Of a stretch of 64,000 bases of DNA, positions 12,165 to 24,223 are shown one piece after another. The stretch's first letter is position 1. Each line of letters starts with the position of its first letter. The notes beneath the pieces were generated by a model that did not search any database, had not been told where the DNA came from, and was given only the letters and a program-made list of their open reading frames with translations. Source of the stretch: Verticillium longisporum. Taxonomy: Eukaryota; Ascomycota; Sordariomycetes; Glomerellales; Plectosphaerellaceae. The translations under genes were made by a program, and so were the position numbers. The stretch spans positions 1 to 64,000 of the forward strand of contig JAETXT010000014.1 in assembly GCA_019188255.1 (NCBI GenBank). The letters run 5' to 3'.

Positions 12165-12798
12165 ATGCACTTCCAAATCCTTGGTGCCGCCTCCTTCGCT
12201 GCTGCCGCCTCGGCTGCGGCACTCCCAGCTTCATCCGGGCCCCTCCTGCCGGCGCCAAGTTCAATTTGCTCGCCCTCCGGTCCGCCAGCCCCGTTCATTT
12301 CGCAGATGTCAGCGCTGCGCAGGGCAGCCTTTTCCTCAATCTTCCCAGCCAGAACGCCACTTGCGACGGCTCGTGCGGCAACAGCAGTGGCAGCGCCACA
12401 TTTTACCTGAATGATGACGGCGGTCTCTACCTCTACAGTACTTCGGCTACGCCTCAGCAGTTGTATGCCGATCGCTCAGGCATGGGTATGTGATGTTGTG
12501 CCCCTCTCCACACCGCATAGACGTACTGACCACAACACAGGTCAGGGCAACCTTGGCTACACCACGGGCGCCCAGCCTCCCCCGAAACGGCGAACGTACT
12601 GGCTGGGTTCTTGATGAGGTTGGCGACCTCACTCTCAACGGCGCTGGTTTCATCGCCTGCCCTAACAGCATCGACGGGGCATGGAGTCTCTGGGTGTCGG
12701 CTGGTGTCAATCAGCCAGGCGGTAACGAGGGTTGCCTCAGTATCTCGGCCCGTGCTACTGAGGTCAAGAACCCCGACAGCTGCGTGTACACTTCTTGA
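12165..12798 (+). CDS. phiA-like secreted cell-wall protein, left copy; two frame breaks
   Basis: The ATG at 12165 opens a clear signal peptide (MHFQILGAASFAAAASAAAL). The mature part resembles the Aspergillus PhiA/small wall protein family: LLALRSASPVHF near the start, YLNDDGGLYLY in the middle, then GAGFIACPN, WSLWVSAGV and a CLSIS motif near the C-terminus. One intron, 12487-12540, joins MG to QGNLGY. Two frame breaks occur in C-rich runs, about 12241 (one base short) and about 12578-12582 (net one base too many), so no single frame runs through. The same breaks occur in the right-arm copy. The family is tied to phialide and wall integrity; a role here is inference. Stop codons of this gene and the methyltransferase are convergent, 94 bases apart. 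Confidence 0.75.
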
Positions 12799-12892
12799 GA
12801 GTAAGGGCTGTATATAGATAAAGAGAAGAGAGTCGTAAATAGCAAAACGTAATGTAATTGTCGACAGCGCTGAATGGTCCTTTGTGTATGGA

Positions 12893-13519
12893 CTATAGAG
12901 CCTGGAGAACAAGCATACGAGCCTGCACGCCCGCGCCCCTTCGGTAGTCCTCGAGGTTGGCGCTTACAAAGGCTACCTTGCCGGCGGTGACTAGTTCCTT
13001 GACACGCTTCTCATAACCGCCGTTCTCCCAAATTGAGAAGAGAATGGTAGCAACAAGATAACCACCCTTCTTAAGTACCCTCACAAATTCAGCAATTGCA
13101 GCAGGGCCGACGTGACCCTCTGTCATTGTTCCTACGCACACAACCACGTCGTACGATGCATTGGCTCGCCCTAGAGGCTGTGACAGGTCAACTGCCTCCA
13201 GTGCACGATATACTCTGAGCTTCTGAGCTACCTTGAGCATACCGGGGCTCAGGTCGACACCATCGATGTGCTTGGCGCCCACCTTGGCAAGCTCCACGCC
13301 AACAAGACCTGTGCCGCAGCCAGCGTCAAGAATCTCAATGTGATCACCCAGTCGCTTAACATTCAAGCTCTTCAACACATGTGAGGTCGCAACGGCGGGT
13401 GCCACGTAATCCTGCTCGGCCTCGGCAAGCTCCTTATCGTATGATGTGGCCCAGTCGTCGTAGATGGCCTTCATCTCATCAACACTCGAGGCACCATAGC
13501 TGCGACCAATCTGCGACAT
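12893..13519 (-). CDS. Class I SAM-dependent methyltransferase (METTL27/Williams-Beuren-like), left copy
   Basis: A single uninterrupted exon of 208 aa starting at the ATG at 13519. The upstream in-frame stretch has only non-ATG starts. The N-terminal YDDWATSYDKEL helix precedes the Rossmann core. Motif I is ILDAGCGTGLVGVEL, motif II is DGVDLSPGML, a DVVVCVGTMTEGHV strand follows, and VLKKGGYLVATI is the post-core motif. These features match the fungal relatives of METTL27, small soluble methyltransferases with unknown substrates. There is no targeting signal. The gene is intact in both arms, one of the few duplicated genes without a break. Confidence 0.88.
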   Translation of the reverse strand: MSQIGRSYGASSVDEMKAIYDDWATSYDKELAEAEQDYVAPAVATSHVLKSLNVKRLGDHIEILDAGCGTGLVGVELAKVGAKHIDGVDLSPGMLKVAQKLRVYRALEAVDLSQPLGRANASYDVVVCVGTMTEGHVGPAAIAEFVRVLKKGGYLVATILFSIWENGGYEKRVKELVTAGKVAFVSANLEDYRRGAGVQARMLVLQAL

Positions 13520-15440
13520 GGCGGGAGAATGACTCAAATGATTTTTGACGATAGGAAATCTTCAGACGTCAGTAAAGTAGGTCCAAGATCAATCGCACAT
13601 ATCGCGTTTTTGGAGTAGGCTAACAAATTGAGACTCCTTCACAATCAAACGAGTTGAGCTCCTGTGTGCTGATGAAGGAAGCTAGACACAAACGTTTCCT
13701 AATGGTGTTGTTTGTATGAAAGGTGCTCTCGAAGCTGGTAGGAAGATCATCGGGCAGATGGGGATGCCTATTTGTACAAATTTGAGCGGACTCTTGAGCT
13801 TCAGCCTAGGTCAGGACATCACACCCTCTGTAGTGTTTCTAGGCGGATCTGAGTACGTCGGTGCCCTCTTTGATGTCACATCACACGTCATGGCGGCGCG
13901 TAGTGCAACGGTGCCAATCCTCTCATGTCGCTTTGGGAGGAAAACATCCTGCTATCCGCCTCAGTCGTGCCGCTCCTATGGCCACCCTCCGTGATGGTCG
14001 CTGAAAGCTCACGTCACTTTCTCGCTGGAGTTGAGCCCGTTGCGCGATATACCTACATCGTTGCATGAGCTACTGGCCAACTACATACGAAGTGCCTCGC
14101 CCCTCAGCAGCTGCATACGCTATGCAAAGCTAACGAGTACGATGCGGCTCAGAAGGGGGTTGATTGGCATACGAACTGGTCGAGGGTGCGGAGGTCGCTG
14201 CCTTGGGCACTCCGCGAATCTATTGCGTCTTGTGGGCCCAATCATCACCGACCGGACGCCCGCCCGCTTACCGGCCCATGGCTTGGGTGCTCCACAAAGC
14301 CGAGGCGCCGCGAGCCCAAGTTGACTGTGCATTTAAGGTATGCCGAGAACTTCATTGGTTAGAATCGTTTTTGCAACAGGGACCTGTACTTGTTTCCCTG
14401 CCACAGAATCCGGACGCGCAGGGGACCTCGCCTCCTGCTCAGCGCATCATATACGTAGTCGTCACATCTTTAGCGGGGTATGCGGCCTGACCTTGTTCAT
14501 GAGAGCGACATCCGACTAAAGTGGTTTGAGGTAACTGCGGTCCATGAGCATAAGGTGTGACGCCTTTGCTACAAGGAGCAGCTTTCCCTTCCTACGGTCT
14601 TATGATAGTCTCATCGTTTCTTGAGGCCCCAACCCCGCCAAAGGCCAAGCCATGAGCCCCGCCCCCGCCTCTGCCTAGGCAAGAAATATCCAGGGACGAA
14701 AGAGTGTGGAGGGGTAAGGCCGAAGAACTGAGGGGTTTGATTCTGTCGATCTTATCTAGTTCTAAGAGGTGCCTGCGGAAACCAAAGGCACCAACAAACC
14801 CTGCACGTCGAGGATACACCCAGTCAGCCTAACCAATGGCAATGAAAGATGGCGCAAGAAGTCGAAAGCCTGTGAAAACCCGTGCCTCGCTCTAAATCGA
14901 TCACTAGTTGAAATGTATAATATCTACCAGATGGGCGTGGGAGGCCAATCATCGACGTTGAAGCTCAACAGTGATGCTATCGAGGCCACATGCCATCTGA
15001 TGACCGACCGATGGGTATTTGCCACTTTCGCTGTTCTTTAGCAAGCTCGAGATCCTCTACGCGCAACAACTTATAAGGCATAAGATGTACAAACATGGTG
15101 GATTGCATTAACGCCTGACCTAAGATAGCTTGATGTAGAGAGTGGAAAGAAAATTCATCATTGGTTGCTCTAGCTTTGCTGAATGTCACAAAATTCATTG
15201 AAGACGATATGGTACTCAGTCTGCACTATCTAGGTACCGCATGCCGCTGGGGACTATAATGATGCTGAATACAAAATTCATGACGGATGAGTGTCGAAAC
15301 CGAAGGGTCTTGGTTTGATTCTGTTCTGTTGCTCAAGGCTTACATGTGTACATTAGGATAACGAGTGGTTGAAAATCACGAGAAAACAGACAAGCGTACA
15401 ATTGATTTGAATCTTAATTCTTGGAATAGCCAGGTTCCAC
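13520..15440. other. Intergenic, no supported gene
   Basis: Nearly 2 kb between the methyltransferase start and the GH131 stop. Short frames on both strands lack domains or splice logic. The sequence is identical in mirror image at 59886-61806. Confidence 0.5.
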
Positions 15441-16568
15441 TCAGAGACATTGAGCATACCACGGGTTAATTGTTGAGCATGTATAAGGGACAACACAAGC
15501 TGTCGGGCCGGTGTGGCCGTTTCCACCGCATTGTTGCCACTGACCTGCCCCAGCTACTGGCGGCGGAGGCGCAGCTGTCGTGACGGGTGTGGGAGCTGGT
15601 CTGGATGTTGTTGACGAAGTTCGGAGAGTAGTCGGAGCAGTTACAGGCGCTGTCGACCTTGTCGATGCAACCGAAGAGGTTGACGATCGTACCGAGCTAA
15701 CAGGGCTGACGGGGGCTCAGGGCCTTAACACCGTGTTAGGGAAGCTCGCAGACAACATCCACCCTGACTACTCACTAGAGGATCCGGGGCCAGCGACAGA
15801 TGTCGTGATTGTTCCGTCTTCGATGTAGACACCTGAAAAGTAAATATCTTCAGGCGCGTCCGGATAACCACTGCGCGGAAGCTCAAGAACACCGAGATGC
15901 CAATCGGCACCGTTGCTCGATGTTGAAGCCGCAATGGGCGCATTGACTCTGGTTAAAGGGCTGGCGCCAGTTGAGTGCCAGAAGCCGACAGTCCCAGCAC
16001 TGAAATCAATTTCATAGGCGACGTTGTGCCAAACATCGGCATCCCAGTTGACGCTCCAGTGTGTCTGTCCACCAACGCACCATCTCAAAAGCGGGTCGGA
16101 TGTTCCAGCGGCGCCGCTGAGCCAGCCTGCTTTGAGTTCGGTGAAGTGGCTTTCAAAGAAGGCTATTTGATGTTCCCGAGTCGTCGCTGGCGGATTGACG
16201 TCACTGCGTTTAATGCTGAAGTGGTAAAACACTTTTCCTTTGTTGATGGCTGCGCTCGTTTGCGGGATCAATTCGGTGCGCCGCATATTCTGGCCATTCC
16301 AGTACGCCGTGTCGGTGAGCGAGATCTTGACACCCTGTTTGGACCCAGAGTCGGCTGGGTTCTTGTAACTTGGCGACAAGTTTACATACTCAGTCACAGG
16401 CCCGCTCCCGTGAATGTAGTACTGGTAAGGGCCGACCTGCGTCGCCCAGCTCCATTTATTGAGATCGGTGGATGACGTCAGGTCATTGAAACGGCCGTCC
16501 CAAAGAATTGCAGAATAGCACTGCGAGACCAGCGAGAAAGCGGCGCTTGCGGTGGCGAGAAACTTCAT
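15441..16568 (-). CDS. Secreted GH131 beta-glucanase with C-terminal CBM1, left copy
   Basis: Exons 16568-15776 and 15715-15441 (60-nt intron) encode 355 aa in frame. The chosen ATG begins a signal peptide ([19 protein letters not shown]); the frame is open further upstream but adds only a serine/threonine stretch. The catalytic domain, residues about 20-260, carries GH131 signatures: [59 protein letters not shown] and WHLGVLELP. The region after the splice site is a Ser/Thr/Pro linker. The protein ends in a textbook CBM1 ([13 protein letters not shown], then CST and WYAQCL). GH131 enzymes act on beta-1,3/1,6- and beta-1,4-glucans, so plant or fungal wall glucan outside the cell is the target. 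No damage is visible. Confidence 0.93.
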
Positions 16569-17592
16569 TATGGAGGTAGAAGTCGTCGTGCTCATGGAAG
16601 TCATGTAATACTGGCTGTCATTGCTGCCTTTAAGAACCCGAACGCTACGGTTGATGAAACGGGCCAAGGAGCCGAAGCCTCCGTTTGCAATGTGCCCGGC
16701 AATCCGGCAATGCCGTCGATAGGGCCGGGCCGCAGCACATTCAGCCGGCAAATTGTAGGATGGCAAAGGTGCGACACTGGTGACGAGTCAGCCATCATTA
16801 TTTCACAAGCATGCCATTCTACCAGATTGCGGATCACACTATGTGGCGGGGCAACGTCGCGTATTGATTGATTAACTGCACGAGCAGACATTGTCTTACC
16901 ATTTGATACCTATCAAGTGCTGTCTTAATCCGCACACGGAGAAAATACAAGCTCTGCCTCCGTAAAGTATTCATAAGACGACCGCTTCCGTTTACTGTCC
17001 TTGGCCCGATTGTAGGGTGATCTACAATCGTACTGATCGTCCAATAATTACACACAATGAAGACTCACTTAGTCGGCGTTTGTAAGAGATGTACAACTGC
17101 ATCATTTATCATATCTTCGTTCCGCATCAAGTCATCTCCCACTGCTTCGTAGGTCATCTGGATTCAAGGTTCCAAATTATGTCCACATCGACTTACCCGC
17201 CAGCAACATTGGCCTATGAAAGAAGCCTGATTCCTTTTGAGTTAGCTTAGACGTGGACACTCGGTCAGGACCAGAAGTAGATCTCCAAAACGCCTGGGCC
17301 TAACTGGACTTCACCGATGTTGTACTAGGCAATGATGCCAGGAAAGCTCTCCCTTTCTCAAGTGCATACTTGTAGGGTGATCCTGAATGCCCTCACTGAG
17401 GAGGAAGGGAGTTGAGTTGTATATGTAGGTTATGAATGGTCCTGGGTATATGGTCAGCAGGGCGGCTACATAAAACTCTAGTAAAGGCATCCTGACAACA
17501 TTCAAATACAGACCTGCGCAGTTATGGGGCACACCCTCCAGCGCTCTTTATGCCAGCACCCCCACCTGGATGACAACTTCCATGCCTAGAAT
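16569..17592. other. Intergenic, no supported gene
   Basis: GH131 upstream region and flank of the decayed oxidoreductase. I see no gene; the stretch is mirrored in the right arm. Confidence 0.5.
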
Positions 17593-18660
17593 TCAAGTTA
17601 TGTTACCATCTAAGCAAAGGCGGTCAGGTAGAAAACTGGAGAGTATCAGATCGCTGTTATTGTGTAGTACCTGCCGCCTAAGGAACTGTCCGATAAGAGC
17701 AGTATTCTTGATACAGGAGTACATCACGGCAATAGTGACACCATCAAGATCAGTTGGACCAAGGAGATGATATCCATCCTCAGTATCAGGCCGGACGCCA
17801 AAGGTGAAGTTGCCGAAATCAATATCATTTCCATTTTTGGCTAACATTGAGCCTGGCGAACAACTCCCCTGCCGTTTTTCGAGGAGCCTCACCCACATTG
17901 CCACCTGAGAAGTAGTCCCCAGCCCGGATGCTACCATCATTCGTCTGACGCATGTGGAGCTTGTCGCCATTGCAGAGAGTTTGCAGCAACTTTCGGGTCA
18001 TGGGACGAGTGTTGATAAGTAAACCCGCTCGACCACTGAGAGGAAGCTTGCTGTTCTCTGCGGCGAGGAAGGGTACACTACCGGACCAGCGGCGAGTAAC
18101 ACGTGCTCGGCACGAATCTTTCCTCCAACCAATGACCGAAACCCAGTAACGCGACCACTCTGTTTGACGAAACCCAAGACCGTGGTCTCGAACACTTTTG
18201 CCCTCAAGGCCTTGGCCTGATCGATCAGCCGGGCGGCGGCTGCGTCAGCCTCGACTGCGCCTTCTTCCCTCGTGAGGAGACCCCATGCTGGTACAGTAGC
18301 ATCCTCGAGATTTGGTTCTATCTTGTTTATGCCACTGTAATTGACTCGGGAAATGCCATAACCCTACGCAGGCATCGCGCAAGGTCTTCGGGGCGTATAT
18401 GTCATTGGAGGGACCCGCGCCATGAGAGAGGCAGATCAGGCAGGTCTTTGCGAATCTCCTTCCATCGCTTGATAGAGCGACAGCATATATCATAGCGTAT
18501 ATCCTAACAGAATTTCGGATTCTCGAATGCAGCATTAATCCACGAAGAATGAATTGGGCGTTGCAACCCCCTTTTTGCTCTCGGCTATGATGGTGATATT
18601 GGTTCTTGGATAAGATGCCACCACCTACCACGACATCGTTGGAGCTGGAACTGTCGCCTA
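17593..18660 (-). pseudogene. Decayed FAD-dependent (D-amino-acid-oxidase-like) oxidoreductase, left copy
   Basis: Reading the minus strand across frames recovers the order of a DAO-type FAD oxidoreductase. There is a dinucleotide-fold remnant (VVVGGGI) near 18620, then RRWKEI and DLPLSWRGSLQ, a middle segment KVFETTVLGFVK-SGRVTGF near 18200, and a C-terminal block FGVRPDTEDGYHLLGPTDLDG near 17800. Continuity needs many frame changes and passes several in-frame stops. This is much heavier damage than the single homopolymer breaks elsewhere, and the start region is not recoverable. The right arm shares every lesion I compared, so decay preceded the duplication. I call it a true pseudogene. Confidence 0.75.
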
Positions 18661-19676
18661 TGGTAAAGTATAGGCGTAAACGTGTTACGAAGCTTTTGCT
18701 GTAAGCTTTGAAAGCCAGTGAAATGAGCTGCCGCAGGTTCACTGCCTCATTAAGGTTTTTAAGGATGGCCCTTCAAAACCAGGCAAATTTGTTGGGGCTG
18801 CGAAGTAAACCTTCGCCATTGAGACATGGATAATCGTGTGGATTGCGTGATGGAGGTTTCCTCACTTCTGTGAGTGAGTTAGGTAGTTCGTGATCATGGT
18901 TCCCCGTCATCGTTGATTGATCTCATTCAAACCTCGAGCGCTGTGCAGGGTCACTGCTGGGCGTTCCCCACAATAATCATTGTTGGGGGCGAGGAATTTT
19001 GCGGTGCTGAATGGCCTACAGGATTGGAAATGTGAGGCCGGCCGGTTCAAACTGCTACTTTGCAGACTGGAGTCACCAGTTGAAGTACGGGGAATTCCCC
19101 CTTGCTCCAGCACGGGCGCTGACCCCGCGTTGTTCGAGGATCTTCAATCTCCCAACCCGCGTCGTGGCGCCGACTCACCCAAGCATCTGGCAGGGGCATG
19201 TCAAGCTGCATCCTGCACTACAATCCAATGGACTCCCACCCCTGATGATCAAAGCCAGCCGGCTCGACCACATGCAAATCCTTCACCAGGCAGCATGCTC
19301 CCGATAACGCCTGTATAGACCTGGCGATATTACTTCACCCAGAGCTAGCTCTTTCTTCACGAGCCGAGACCAATCTGAGCCTGCGTCGACGCCAAGGATT
19401 ACGTTCCTTCTAAGACGCCTCGACTCCCCCGACCGCCATGCTTCAAGAACCGGCCACAGATGCCCATTTAGGACGCTGTTGTTGACCACAACCAATCTGC
19501 CGTGAAAGATTGGAGAACATTTCGTCCGAAATACTGCCCAGCCCCTCATCAAGCACCGCAGCGGGCCATGCATCGTGAGAGCTGTGTGGAAGCAAAATTA
19601 CTACATAAGATGGCGACTCGGTTCTGGTGAGGCACCAGATAATGCGCACTTCTTGTTGTGAGGTAGACATACAACC
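18661..19676. other. Intergenic, no supported gene
   Basis: Flank of the pseudogene and upstream region of the NLP-SGNH-FN3 gene. Overlapping short frames lack motifs. Confidence 0.5.
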
Positions 19677-22461
19677 ATGGCTCACGCTAGTTTCTCCCCA
19701 GGCCTTTGGCAGCCGGCTTTGCACAGGATCGTATTGCTCCTGGTCTTGTATCTCGCCCTTGTCCATCCATCGAACTGTTCTGTTATCCAGAGACGTGCTG
19801 CACCTCCACAAAAGCTGCCGAAAAGGGCCACAGAAAACGACCTACGTTACCAGCCGGCCTTAGGTAAGTACAGTTGAGATCGCTAGTTTCACAATTCTCT
19901 GACCTACTTAGATTTTGATACCGATTCCTGCTACAACGTACCCGCCATTGGCTGTGATGGAAAGATTGCAGAGGGACTTGAACCCGATGGTACTACGAAA
20001 GACTACCGTGACCTCGCCGACCTTGACAACACCAATGTCTAGTAAGCCACTCAAAGCCATGGTCATGTGCAACCACTCTAACGATTCGCTTAGTTCTCGT
20101 CAGCGATGCAACAGCGGCTTGTGTGCCTACATGTACGATTACTACTTCGAAAAGGACCACGCTGATATTGGTGCACACAAACACGACTGGGAGCACATCA
20201 TCGTATGGGTAACTGATGACCGAACGAAAAATAAAAAGTACGCGTGTGTGTCTCAGCATGGTGAATGGCTATGTCACCCAGAGGATAAGGTGCTCTGGAA
20301 AGACGAACACCCCAAGGTACCAATTATGGCCTGACAACCTAACGTATACGTTGCTTACCATCCTTGACCTAGATTGTTTACCACAAGGATTGGTTTCAAA
20401 CTCGTGCCTTTCGCTTTGCTAATGCGGAAGATGATAAATACCAGGAAAATGAGCGCCATGACTGGCAACTTGGCGATCTGGTTGGTTGGTTTGGATTTCC
20501 GACAACAGAGCTTCGGTCGGCCCTGGAAACCCATCATTTCGGCAGTGCGAGCTTTGCTCTTGGTGGCAGTTTCACGAACAATCTGAAGAACTCCCTGACT
20601 GCTTGGTGTGACGACAAATTCCCTCCTGACGGTGGAGACCTCGCAGTCTGTAAAATGCAGCATTTCCCTCATCCTTTCGATCCTGCGAGAGACGACAACG
20701 GCTCCCCGGGTCAGCCGCCAGAAGGTAACGGGTGCAACCCAACTAATCCTGGCACGCCTGGGCCTGCATTTGGCGTCATCAATGCCATGATTGTAGGAGA
20801 CTCGATTACGCAAGGGTTTGAGGGCGACTATACCTGGAGGTTCCGCCTCGCGGAGTGGTTCACGTCGGAGAGTATTACTCCGAACTTTGTTGGTCCTTGG
20901 ACCGGAACACATACCAATGCCGAGCCGAGCGACCCGAAACCTCCTCGTCTGATCGGGACTGGGGTATGTTCATCACCTTGGTATCTTGGTGGCAGTTTGC
21001 TAACGAAAGTCGCAGCCAGTACCGCCAGACGAGCGCCGAACAGGTGGAGCATACGCCAACGGTGTCTCCTTTGAAAGCAATCATTGGGCTTTGTGGGGCC
21101 GCCAAGCTGCTCAGGTTAAGAACGAGATTCGCAGTCAGGTCTCAACCCATTCGCCAGATTGGTTGCTTGTCATGCTTGGATTCAACGATCTTGGCTGGTG
21201 GGTGGGTGGGCCTGATGACACCTTGGCCAGTGTGAAGGCCATCGTTGATGAAGCGCGTGCCGCAAAGTCTAACGTCCGCATCTTGATTGCTAACGTCATC
21301 CATCGAACGTTCATCGAAGGCCGTAACGATCTTGTAACCAACACGAATATCTACAACGATAGGCAGCTGAGCAGTCGCCACGTGGGGAACAGCTATAGAC
21401 AGAGTTGACGTCAACGAGCTTGATAGGAGAGGATGATGTGCTCCAGCCCGGGATCGCATTCTTCAGCATATGATGGACTGCATCCGGGGCCAAAGGGAGA
21501 ATACCAGATCGCTCACGCCTCCAGCAAGACTCTCGTTGAGATGGGTGCGGGTAAATCAGCACTATCCGTTCCAGGCAGCTTCCCGGCATCCAAGGTCCCC
21601 ACGGTTCCTAACAATGTTCGAGTATCACAGGCTCCTTGGGGTCTAAAAATCACCTGGGACAAAGTGTGGGGTGCCAATGCATATGAGGTCCGCTCGCGTC
21701 AGAAGGGCATTAGCCAGTGGTCATACTGGCCATCCGGCATCGCCTGGCCCGTGAACCGCTGGGACAACAGCTGGGTCCTTGAAGGGCAAGAATGGGAATA
21801 CTCGGTACGGACGAATATGGGAACTGGCCGGACGTCTGAATGGTCAGGCACTGCTACTGCTGTTGCAAGGCCAACGAATCCCAAGGGACCCAACAATGTC
21901 TGGGTTGAACCTCGAGGAAACTCTATTTCTTTGCGATGGGGCGCTGTGCCTGGAGCTATCTCCTACGAGGTTATCACCTTTGATAACGATGCGACAGGGA
22001 CGACATTCCCCAACGGCCGCGGTGTCCAAGGAACCAGCGTAACCGTCAGCGATGGCTTAATAGTCGGTCACAGAAATGCCATTGCCATTGTCACATGGGC
22101 ATCCTCCGGCCCCGGATGGCCCACTATTGGCATGTCGGTGCGCGTCGGCGCAGGCCAGCCCGCGACGATTCAAGGCCTTCGCGTCAGCAACACTGACCCA
22201 ACTACGGTTCTCCTCAGCTGGCCTTACACTACAAACTTTGCCAGCTATCGTGTGTGGTTCCGTAATCACAAGACGAACGAGGCCCTCCGGACAGATGGGT
22301 ACTCCACTGCCACGGATAACTCGCATACCGTTGCCTTTTTGTTCCCTGGCACGTGGAATTATGAGTTCTATGTCGTGGCCATGAATGGAAATATTGAGGG
22401 CGGTCGTTCAAATACCGTTATACCGCCGGTATATCCGGGTTTCCAGGGGTCGGGCGGGTAA
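19677..22461 (+). CDS. NLP (necrosis-inducing) - SGNH hydrolase - FN3 fusion protein, left copy
   Basis: Five exons, 19677-19863, 19912-20041, 20094-20316, 20373-20963 and 21016-22461, with introns of 48-56 nt. A hydrophobic signal or anchor segment lies near residues 16-35. Residues about 64-265 form an NPP1/NLP domain: two Cys, a YMYDYYFEKD strand, a heptapeptide reading AHKHDWE instead of the usual GHRHDWE, and VGWFGFP. A Gly/Pro-rich linker follows. Residues about 315-535 form an SGNH/GDSL hydrolase: GDSITQG (Ser), GFNDLG (Asn) and DGLHPG (Asp-His). The C-terminal 290 residues hold fibronectin-III-like beta repeats. The splice joins keep one frame across the NLP and SGNH parts. Around 21380-21433 the frame shifts and returns (exon sum is a multiple of three), with stops in between. 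This is either paired indels or an unresolved intron, and both arms have it. Cytolysin activity is not implied by the altered heptapeptide. Confidence 0.8.
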
Positions 22462-24223
22462 GTGATGGTGACTCTATCGCTCACGATGCGCTGGACTCGG
22501 GTCACGCGAGAGCTCAACTATTACGTTGATTGGACGGATTGTCAACCTTTCACTCGCCCCTCTTCCAGGGCCAACAGCAGTCAAAGTCTTCGTTAGTCAC
22601 ATAGCTGTCGTTCCGGAAACGAACATGAAGAGTGATTTATGTTCGTTGAAAATAACCTATGGCTTGTTTCCGTGAACTCGAACCACTGTCGTTCTAGATC
22701 GATCCTTTGGTTTCTGCCAGGTCATCTTCGATGCTTGTACATGACTGTGACTTTAGCCACGTGGGTTCGTGTACCGATGCCTATCGCTCTGCTGATGAAA
22801 GCCGAAACCAAGGACTCCATGATTGCTATCAGTCGGCACTAGAAGTACCGGACGATGAAGGCCTTGAGACACAGTCGGCATGTGCGTATGATGCTATCCG
22901 TGCTCAGACGACGACGCTTTTTATGCTCGGCGCTACAACTGGCTAACTGCCTAGGTGGCATTTTCTTGGGCCCTCCTTTAAAGCCTCGGAACCAGTCAAG
23001 CTCTACTGGTTACGCCAACGACAGTATTGAATTCAACGATCGGATAATATTGCTTAAAGAAGACGAGAGCCTCCGCCAGCACGTCAACTGTACCACATCA
23101 TGGAAGGGCTTTTGAGGAGCACCCAATGGCTTGTTGAAGTATTCAAACACGCGGGACCATCATGGATTTGAATACCCCCAGGGTCCCCAAAGTGTTACGG
23201 TCGGCCCCAAAGGGGCTTCTCGACAAGCTTCACACAAACGTAAGTGCGTTACGGCACCTTTTCTTTGAGGTAAAAGTATAGCCGTTGAATCAGCTTCATT
23301 CATTCAACCTCGCTGTATTCAATGAGGTATGGGCCCTAGGCCTATACAAAGTTAGCGGGTCTAAAACATGACACAAAGTGACTCTGTAGTGCGTCAGTCA
23401 GACATTTGGCGTTCATTTCTACGACGAGACCACTGAAATTCGCAATAATTCCGGAATGGGAAGATGCATGAAGAAGCTTAACGGCTTCTGACAAGTGCCG
23501 CCGACATGTTTGCGCCAACGATCAGACGGCGGAACATGGATATCATAGATTATAGATCTAACTTGAAGCAATTGCTCGGTTAGGCTTCAAAGCCGTAAAT
23601 GACGGGTGGTGGTCACGTCAGTCGGATGCCATGGAGCAGAGCATTGAGGCACATGAGCTGATCTCTCATGGCTTCGCCGGTTGAATGGCTGTGAAGGACC
23701 ACGATGATTTTAGCTGAACTTGCCTGCTGAGGAACGAAGATCCAGGATGAGTGAGGAGAATACTGTGCAGGCACGGGGATGAGCGTTGGCCCCAAATCAC
23801 CTACGGATACCAATTTTTGGTCACATGTGGCTTGTGACCCGGTCGATTCGGTTGCCTTGAACTCTTGAGCAAATTGCCCGTCTCCGCTATCGGCCTTGCA
23901 GAGTCATGCAGCCAAGTTGTCTTTCTTAAAGGTGAGGGGCTTGCGGAGAAATATCCGTGAAAAATCATGTAATCCGTCTAAGATCTGCAACTTATGGGGT
24001 CGAGATACACGTCAGTGGTGGGGTTAGTCGGCACTTGAGATCGCGGGGTTGATGAGTATGCCGAGTTTTCATTGGCTAATTGAAACCTAATCAAAGTGAC
24101 GTGACCATGTATCGGACCAGAAAAAGTGAGGATATCTACATGTATGAAGCATACCCCGGAATAATCTCCTATGTCCCCTTAGCAGCTTTTCTGCATCCAA
24201 CACCGCTCAACCTAGATGCAACT
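22462..24223. other. Intergenic, no supported gene
   Basis: 1.76 kb between the fusion gene stop and the GH92 start. The frame that is open upstream of the GH92 signal peptide (24080-24223) is not needed. No other coding signal is seen. Confidence 0.5.

Noticed and set aside
15721..15775. Early stop making GH131 end without a CBM
   Set aside because: A 60-nt intron with good donor and in-phase acceptor leads into a clear CBM1.
24080..24223. 48-codon N-terminal extension of GH92
   Set aside because: It has no signal-peptide character, while the ATG at 24224 starts a proper one; the upstream frame is open by chance.
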